64,000 nucleotides of DNA from Rattus norvegicus (Eukaryota > Chordata > Mammalia > Rodentia > Muridae): contig NC_086023.1 of the NCBI RefSeq assembly GCF_036323735.1, positions 11,798,501 to 11,862,500 on the forward strand. Reading direction: 5' to 3'. The notes below the pieces were generated by a model. It was given only the letters and a program-made list of their open reading frames with translations. It ran no database searches and was not told the DNA's origin. Below are positions 57,633-64,000 of the stretch, piece after piece. Position 1 is the first letter of the stretch; each line of letters begins with the position of its first letter. Both the position numbers and the translations under genes were made by a program.

Positions 57633-58045
57633 TTATTTTTATTTATTTATTTATTTTTATTAATTTTTTTATTAACTTGAGTATTTCTTATTTACATTTC
57701 GAGTGTTATTCCCTTTCCCGGTTTACGGGCCAACATCCACCTAACCTCTCCCTTTCCTCTTCTCTATGGGTGTTCCCCTCCCCATCCTCCCCCCATTGCC
57801 ACCCGCCCCCCAACAATCACGTTCACTGGGGGTTCAGTCTTAGCAGAACCAAGGGCTTCACCTTCCACTGGTGATCTTACTAGGATATTCATTGCTACCT
57901 ATGAGGTCAGAGTCCAGGGTCAGTCCATGTATAGTCTTTAGGTAGTGGCTTAATCCCTGGAAGCTCTGGTTTCTTGGTATTGTTGTTCATATGGGGTCTT
58001 GAGCCCCTTGAAGCTCTTCCAGTTCTTTCTCTGATTCCTTCAACG
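57633..58045 (-). mobile_element. Nested truncated rat L1 3' end
   Basis: About 410 bp of rat-type L1 3' UTR in reverse: T-run at left, polypurine tract, 'agcaccagtgga' region, 'taagccactacctaaag' region, ending 'gaaggaatcagagaaagaac'. A perfect 15-bp duplication separates it from the interrupted older L1 ORF2. Confidence 0.95.
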
Positions 58046-58445
58046 TCTTCCCCACTTTTTAATAGGGTTATTTGATTCTCTGGAGTCTAACTTCTTGAGT
58101 TCTTTGTATATATTGGATATTAGCCATCTACCGGATATAGGATTAGTAAAGATCTTTTCCCAATCTATTGGTTGCCATTTTGTCCTATTGACAGTGCCCT
58201 TTGCCTTACGGAAGCTTTGCAATTTTATGAGGTTCCATTTGTTGATTCTTGATCTTAGAGGATAAGCCATTCGTGTTCAGTTCAGGAAATTTTCCCCAGA
58301 GCCCATGTGTTTGAGGCTCTTCCCCACTTTCTCTTCTATTACATTAAGTGTATCTGGTTTTATGTTGAGGTCCTTAATCCACTTGGACTTAAGCTTTGTA
58401 TAAGGCGATAAGAATGGGTCAATTTGCATTCTTCTACATGCTCCT

Positions 58446-58716
58446 GGTTTTGTTGATTTTTTGGATAACTCTTTTTGTTTCTACTTGTTTGATTTCAGCC
58501 CTGAGTTTCATTATTTCTGCCATCTACTCCTTTTGGGTGTATTTGCTTCTTTTTGTTCTCGAGCTTTCACCTGTGCTGTCAAGCTGCTAACTCTCCAGTT
58601 TCTTTTTGAAGGCTCTCAGAGCTATGAGTTTTCCTCTTAGCACTGAATTCATTGTGTCCCGTGAGTGTGGGTGTATTGTGCCTTCATTTTCATTAAATCT
58701 TAAAATGTCTTTAATT
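58446..58716 (-). mobile_element. L1 ORF2 patch (composite element), sense to the element
   Basis: Reverse complement matches ORF2 sequence equivalent to 35702-36006 of the younger L1 (region between endonuclease and RT). It is joined directly to sequence equivalent to 37743, so about 1.74 kb of ORF2 is skipped. Confidence 0.85.
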
Positions 58717-58726
58717 TCTATATTTC

Positions 58727-58972
58727 TTCCTCAACACCCTTCACAATAGTCAGAAATAATATAAAATAAATATCTTGGGTTACTCTAACCAAACATGGGA
58801 ATGATCTGTACCATAAGAACTTCAAGTCTCTGAAGAAAGAAATCCAAGAAGACCTCAGAAGATGGAAAGATCTCCCATGCACATGGATTGGCAGGATTAA
58901 TATAGTAAAAATGACCATCTTGCCTATAGCAATCTACAGATTCAATGCAATCCCCATCAAAATTCCCATCGA
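58727..58972 (+). mobile_element. L1 ORF2 patch A, inverted
   Basis: Forward-strand copy of ORF2 sequence equivalent to about 37186-37415 of the younger L1 ('acccttcacaatag' to 'ccccatcaaaattccc'). Inverted relative to the body of the composite element. Confidence 0.85.
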
Positions 58973-59071
58973 TTCAATATAGTACTCAAAGTCCTAGCCA
59001 GAGCAAGTAGAAAACAACAGGAGGTCAAAAGGATACAGATTGGAAAAGAAGTCAAAATATCACTATTTGAA

Positions 59072-59098
59072 TGTCGGTGCCCCATGCCCGCACCGACA
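59072..59098. repeat. 9-bp hairpin at the LTR end
   Basis: TGTCGGTGC, 9-nt loop, GCACCGACA: a perfect inverted repeat at the U5 end of the LTR. Confidence 0.85.
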
Positions 59099-59655
59099 CA
59101 GTACCGAGAATCAGGGAAAAGCCTGTGGGATTAAAGAAACACACACACACAGGTTATTTGTGTCAAGCCAGAAGAGGAAGGGCCTTATGTAACTTTATTC
59201 ACCAAAATATATGCCCCAAGTACACCAGGTAGAAAATATCTGGGAAGCACAGTGGGAAACCCTGGCTTGAGACTTCAGTAACAAAAGACTGACCTGAATA
59301 AACTAGGGAAATATCCAGGAAGACCAGCCTAAATCTCAAAGACAAAGACCGAGAAGACAAAAGGCAGAAATGAATTGACCACCACCTAGGTGTGTTGGTA
59401 CCAGGCCTGACTGCTCCTTTGTTAGGAACAAAAGGCTTCCACATGCATCAGCAGGGCTCAGCAGGGGTCAAACCCTGCAAGAGACCCAGAAGGGTCTTGT
59501 TCAGGCTGAAAGCATTCCGTGATTGTTATCTTCTTGTGCCATAAGTTCATGGGAGAGGCTTTTGTCCAACAATCTCAAGACTTTATGGTAGTCATTTCAA
59601 GGTTGAACCTCTAGTCACAAAACGGCCAGGCCCGAATTCAATACAGCTCCCTACA
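59072..59655 (-). mobile_element. Solo LTR, class II (ERVK-like), full length
   Basis: 584 bp, TGTCGGTGCC at 59072 to CTCCCTACA at 59655 (TG...CA; on its own strand TGTAGGGAG...GCACCGACA). Flanked by an exact 6-bp duplication TTTGAA (59066-59071 and 59656-59661), as made by class II retroviral integrases. Poly(A) signal on the LTR strand at 59199-59194. It landed in the codons for the FADD box of the L1 reverse transcriptase. Solo LTRs arise by LTR-LTR recombination; no viral genes are present. Confidence 0.93.
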
Positions 59656-59858
59656 TTTGAAGATGATAGGATGCTATACTTAGGTGACCCCAAAAATTCC
59701 ACTAGAGAACTCCTACAGCTGAGAAAACAGTGCAGCAAAGTGATTGGATATAAAATTAACTAAAAAAATCAATAGCCATCCTTTACTCAAAAAATAAATG
59801 GACTGAGGAAGAAATTAGGAAAATGACACCCTTCATAGAAGTTATTTGGCAAAATATT

Positions 59859-60719
59859 AATCCTACATTTCTCAAACAAAAAATTGTTACTCTTAGGATA
59901 CCCTGTATGGTAATTCTTCATGGATTTCAAAAACAATGACTGTTCATTGTGTAGCCCTTCTCCCATCCTTAAACAGAACTTTTGGACACAGATACCATGC
60001 AATTGGTTGGAGTGGCTCACTGTCTTGTAACTTTAAAGCTATTTAAAATCCTGTTAAATGGAGATGGCAAAAATAGGGTTTTACTATCCTTAGCACCAAT
60101 AATGGAAGCCCAAGATCTGAAACATGTAAGAGTATCCATCATCCTTAATTGTGAGCTAAATGGGTTTTAAGTACTATTAGTGAATGTATTTCATCTAAAA
60201 ATGAATGTTTGCTTGGGAGCAGAGCTTAAAGTCACACAATCTATTTGAATGTATTTTGTTCTGACAATATAAGGGTATCTAATTAAGCCTGGGAAGATTC
60301 TGGAGAGCATCCGAAATATGAAGCATTAGGGGTAAGAGACAAGTAGATGCCAGAAGAGGTGACACTGGAAAGCTTATTGTCACTAGGTATCTTCTTTAGT
60401 ACTGAAGATATTTAATGAAACCAGAATGCTGAAGACAAGACATTGCACATGTGTGTGTATATGTGTGTATGTATGTGTGTAGATTGTTGGTGATTTAGTA
60501 TGAATAAAACACAAATAGAAACAGAAACAAAAATCAGGACAACCAGGGAGTTTTCTAAGGGAAGTCAAATTCTCAAGGTTGTTTAGGAGATCCCGGTCCC
60601 ACTCAGAGCCCTACCTATTAGGGTAGGATTAAAATGATCTTGCTGTGGCCACTGTGATTATCATTTAACTTCTGATTTCCAGAGCCTCCTATATCCAGCA
60701 GGGTTTTCCCTTATAGAAA
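59859..60719. other. No feature recognised
   Basis: Apparently single-copy non-coding sequence with a short TG/TATG stretch at 60447-60480. Confidence 0.4.
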
Positions 60720-60834
60720 AGCTGGGCAAGGTGGCACACACCCATAATCTCAATGCTTCTGAAGCATGGCAAGTGGATCACAAATTCCAGGGACTTCATA
60801 GTGGTGATAGTTTGTCTTAAAAAGAAAAAAAAAC
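60720..60834 (+). repeat. B1 SINE, degraded
   Basis: 'agctgggcaaggtggcacacac' plus 'ataatctcaatgcttctgaagca' is the B1 left end; it ends in an A-rich tail at 60820-60834. Confidence 0.75.
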
Positions 60835-60897
60835 AGAGTAACAGAACAGAAAATGCCATAAAGTGTTATGGTATTCTAAGTTGTTTCCTTTTAACAA

Positions 60898-61045
60898 CAA
60901 AAGAAGGGATGATGCAGGCCTATGAGAAGGTACAGAGGACAAAGTGCTGGCTATGCAAGTCAACAACCTGAGTTTGATCCCCAGAACCCATTGGTAGGAA
61001 AGAACCAACCCAACCCCCAAAACTTTGAAATGAACCATTAATATA
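60898..61045 (+). repeat. B3/B4-family SINE 5' half
   Basis: 'ggtacagaggacaaagtgctgg' and 'acctgagtttgatccccagaaccc' are SINE body motifs; the 3' half is not recognisable. Confidence 0.5.
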
Positions 61046-61205
61046 GATCAGTTTGTTGAGTGTCTTCATGGCATACCCAAAGCCCTGGGTTCCATCCTCA
61101 GCACACATAAAACAAGGTGTCCTATAACCTCAACACTTAGGAGGTAGAGGTAGGAAGAGTAGGAGTTCAAGATCATCCTCGGGTATATAAACCTATCTCA
61201 AAAAT
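61046..61205 (+). repeat. B4 SINE (ID-B1 fusion)
   Basis: ID-like left part ending 'agccctgggttccatcctcagcac', fused to a B1-like right part ('tcaacacttaggaggtagaggtagg', 'gttcaagatcatcctcgg'). This arrangement defines B4. Confidence 0.75.
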
Positions 61206-61207
61206 TT

Positions 61208-61425
61208 GTAGGAGCTAGAGAGATGACTCAGTGGTTAAGAGCACTTGCTGCTCTTGCAGAGGATGCAGGTTCAGCTCTCAGCAGCCACAACGTTTACAAC
61301 TCCAGTTTTAGGAGATCCAGTGCCCTATGCTGGCCTCTATAGCACCACACATGTACATGGTACACATACGTGGAGGCACTTACACACACATAAAATAAAA
61401 GTAATTTTTTAAAAAAGTTTTAAAA
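61208..61425 (+). repeat. B3 SINE
   Basis: 'aggagctagagagatgactcagtgg', 'agagcacttgctgctcttgca', 'caactccagttttaggagat', CA-rich 3' part and 'ataaaataaaagtaa' tail. Well preserved. Confidence 0.9.
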
Positions 61426-61705
61426 ATTAAAGTGACATTCACATCACATAAAATTCAGCATTCAGAAGTTCAATTTAGTGTCATTTAGGTCTTTTTAATA
61501 TTGTAAAACATTCACTCTAACAGAAAGACATTGTTTTTCTCATGACAGAGAAAATTAATCCTACAGACACAGTTGGTTCCTTCTGTCCCTGCCACTTACC
61601 AGCAATCTATTTACTGTCTCTGTGACTGACCATTCTAGGTATTTGATATGAACAAAAGCATAAATGTTTGACATTTAATACTTTATTTATTTCATTTAGT
61701 AACAA
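61426..61705. other. No feature recognised
   Basis: Short AT-rich gap before the L1. Confidence 0.4.
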
Positions 61706-63161
61706 ATAATATAAAATACCAAGCAAGTGAAAGACCTGTAGGACAAGAACTTCAAGTCTCTGAAGAAAGAAATTGAAGAGGATATCAGAAAATGGAAAGA
61801 TCTACCATGCTCATGGACTGGCAGGATTATTGTAGTAAAAATGGCCATCCTACCAAAGGCAATCTACAGATTCAATGCAATCCCCATCAAAATTCCAACT
61901 CAATTCTTTATAGAGGTAAAAAGAGAAATTCTCAAATTCATTTGGAATAACAAAAAACCCAGGATATCGAAAACTATACTCAACAATAAAAGAACTTCTG
62001 CGGAATCACCATCTCTGACCTCAAGCAATATTACAGAGCAATAGTAATAAAAACTGTATGGTATTGGTACAGAGACAGGGAGGTAGATAAATGGAATAAA
62101 ATTAAAGACCTGGAAATGAACCCAGATACCTATGGTCATTTGATCTTTGACAAAGGAGCTAAACCCATCTAGTTGAACAAAAGATAGCATTTTCAACAAA
62201 TGGTGCTGGTTCAACTGAAGGTCAGCATGTAGAGGAATGCAAATCAACCCATTCTTATCATCCTGTACAAAGCTTAAGTCCAAGTGGATCAAGGACCTCC
62301 ACATAAAACCAGATACACTTAAACTAATAGAAGAAAAAGTGGGGAAAAGCCTCGAAAACATGGGCACTGGGGAAAATTTCCTGAACAAAACATCAATAGC
62401 TTATGCTCTAAGATCAAGAAGGGACCTCATAAAATTGCAAAGCTTCTGTAAGGCAAAGGACACTGTCAAATAGGACAAAATGGCAACTAACAGATTGGGA
62501 AAAGATCTTTACTAATCCTACATCCAATAGAGGGCTAATATGCAATATATACGAAGAACTCAAGAAGTTAGAATCCAAATAATCAAATAACACTATTAAA
62601 AAGTAGGGTACAGAGCTAAACAAAGAATTCTCAAGAATATCGAATGGTTGCCAAACACCTAAGGAAATGTTCAACATCCTTATTCATCAGGGAAATGTAA
62701 ATTAAAACAACTCTGATATTGCACCTCAAACCAGTCAGAATGGCTAAGATCCAAAACTCAGGTGACAACAGATGCTGGCAGGGATGTGGACAAAGAACAG
62801 TATTCCTCCACTGTTGGTGGGATAACCACTCTGGAAATTAGTCTGCAGGTTCTTCAGAAATTTGCACATAGTGGTACCACGTATACCACTCCTGGGTACA
62901 TACCCAAAAGATGCTGTAACATATAACAAGGACACATGCTCCACTATGTTCATAGCAGTCGTATTTATAATAGCCAGAAGCTGGAAAGAACCCAGATGTT
63001 CTTCAAGAGCAGAATGGACACAGAAAATGTGGTACATCTACACATTGGTATACTACTTAGCCATTAAAAACAATTACTTCATGAAATTCATAGGCAAATG
63101 GATAGAACTAGAAAATATCATCCTGAGTGAGGTAACTCAATCACAAAAAAACAAACACACA

Positions 63162-63201
<40 letters not shown>

Positions 63202-63228
63202 ATGTACTCACTCATAAGTGGATAGCCC
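61706..63228 (+). pseudogene. 5'-truncated L1, ORF2 C-terminal part
   Basis: Starts at 'aaataatataaaatacc' (equivalent to about 37202 of the younger L1), just upstream of the point where that element has its nonsense codon; here the Lys codon is present ('ctgaagaaagaaatt'). Frame breaks occur at about 62040 and 62470, and the Cys-rich region (62775-62815) is altered ('ggcagggatgtgg'). No product. Confidence 0.9.
63157..63199 (+). repeat. (CA)n microsatellite inside L1
   Basis: About 20 CA units where other L1s read 'aaaacacacatggtatgcactcac': the repeat grew from the 'acacac' seed near the ORF2 end. Confidence 0.92.
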
Positions 63229-63893
63229 AAGAGCTCAAATTACCCAAGATATAATCCACACACTACATGAAACTCAAGAAGAAGGGTGACTAAAGTGCGG
63301 ATGCTTCAGTCCTTCTTAGAAGGGGGGAACAAAAATATTCATGAGGAGACATGGAGACAAAGTTTGGAGCAAGGAAGGAAGAAATGGCCATTCAGAGCCT
63401 GCCCCACCTAGGGATCCAGCCCATATATATACAGTCACCAAACCCAGGCAATATTGCTGATGCCAAGAAGTCCATGCTGACAGGAGCCTCATATAGCTGT
63501 CTCCTGAGAGGCTCTGTCAGAGCATGACAAATACAGAGGTGAATGCTCATAGCTTACCACTTAACTGAGAATGGGGTGCCCATTGGAGGAGTTAGAGTAA
63601 GGACTGAAGGAGCTGAAAGGGTTTGCAAGCCCACAAGAACAACAATACCAACCAACCAGAGCTCCCAAGGATAAAACTACCATGCAAAGAGTACTCATGG
63701 ACAAACTTATGACTCCAGCTGCATATGTAACAGAGGATGGCCTTGTTGGAAACCAGAGGGAGGAGAAGCCCTTGGTCCTGCCGAGGCTGGACCCCAAGTG
63801 TAGGGGAGTGTCAGGGTGGGGAGGCAGGAAGGGGTGTGTGGTTGGGTGGGGGATAACATTTGAAATGCAAATATAAAATATCCAATAAAAAAA
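63229..63893 (+). mobile_element. L1 3' UTR of the truncated element
   Basis: Standard L1 3' UTR sequence to 'ggggataacatttgaaatgc' and an 'aataaaaaaa' tail at 63885. No convincing target duplication (only AGTAA-like). Confidence 0.85.
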
Positions 63894-63944
63894 GTAATGT
63901 GCTTGTAAGACTTGAAAGTGCTGTAGTACACTGCACACACACAC

Positions 63945-64000
63945 CCTTAATTTGTATGGCAAAAGAGTATTTCATTATATGTATATATCTCAATTTACCA
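63945..64000 (-). mobile_element. Possible L1 fragment running off the window
   Basis: 'gagtatttcattatatgtatatatctcaattta' resembles the reverse of the L1 ORF2 end ('gagtattccattgtgtatatatacc'). Too short to be certain. Confidence 0.35.

Larger units (their letters stand above)
57011..58445 (-). pseudogene. L1 ORF2 C-terminal part (composite element), reverse strand
   Basis: Reverse complement matches ORF2 from 'catgtagaagaatgcaaat' (equivalent to 37743 of the younger L1) to the ORF2 end, with stops and frameshifts. Split by a younger L1 fragment at 57633-58045. At 58445/58446 it jumps to much more 5' ORF2 sequence. Confidence 0.85.
58973..59843 (+). mobile_element. L1 ORF2 patch B, inverted (split by LTR)
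   Basis: Forward-strand copy equivalent to about 36916-37196 ('attcaatatagtactcaaag' to 'gacacccttcatag'), interrupted at 59072-59655 by an LTR. Its last bases are the same ORF2 position at which patch A begins, so A and B are in swapped order. A target duplication follows at 59844. Confidence 0.85.

Overview
The window is a gene-poor, repeat-dense stretch of a murid rodent genome, most likely rat (Rattus). The evidence is full-length and truncated L1 elements of the rat type, an ID SINE (the tRNA-Ala/BC1-type element abundant in rat), B1, B2, B3 and B4-family SINEs, LTRs of endogenous retroviruses and many (CA)n, (GA)n and (TA)n tracts. I found no functional host gene. The only host-derived coding sequences are two dead processed pseudogenes, of alpha-tubulin (about 13.9-15.4 kb) and Ybx1 (about 18.1-19.7 kb). 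All substantial open reading frames belong to L1.

Layout. 0-13 kb: scattered SINEs, Lx-type L1 tails, an L1 with tandem 5' UTR monomers and a large internal deletion (about 5.3-7.75 kb), and a long unrecognised stretch. 12.7-13.8 kb: an old L1 split by an LTR that itself carries an ID element. 13.9-20 kb: the two pseudogenes, old L1 tails, and a small reverse-strand L1 fragment sitting at the tail of the Ybx1 copy. 20-28.7 kb: microsatellites, SINEs and two truncated L1s with target-site duplications (TSDs). 28.7-41.7 kb: the centrepiece, a full-length older L1 interrupted in ORF2 by a complete younger L1 in the same orientation. The younger L1 has an intact ORF1, an ORF2 damaged by one stop and one small deletion, and about 300 bp of non-L1 sequence between its own A-tract and a second poly(A): a 3' transduction. 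41.8-48.5 kb: ancient L1 pieces, including a 93-bp inverted repeat, and a decayed non-coding LTR-retrovirus-like region with LTR pieces in both orientations. 48.5-55.6 kb: largely unrecognised sequence with microsatellites. 55.6-59.9 kb: a reverse-strand L1 with an inverted, patchwork 5' end, bounded by matching TSDs and later hit by two related solo LTRs and another L1. 60.7-63.9 kb: a SINE cluster and a truncated forward L1.

The 'genes' here do not form a pathway. The only functional logic is L1 retrotransposition: ORF1p (RNA-binding chaperone) and ORF2p (endonuclease and reverse transcriptase) act in cis on L1 RNA and in trans on SINE and mRNA templates, which accounts for the SINEs and both pseudogenes. 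I see no undescribed system. The points most worth a second look are the 3' transduction, the nested full-length L1s, the template-switched inverted L1, and an ID element lacking exactly its anticodon-arm-like hairpin. Family names rest on recalled consensus features, not on a database search.
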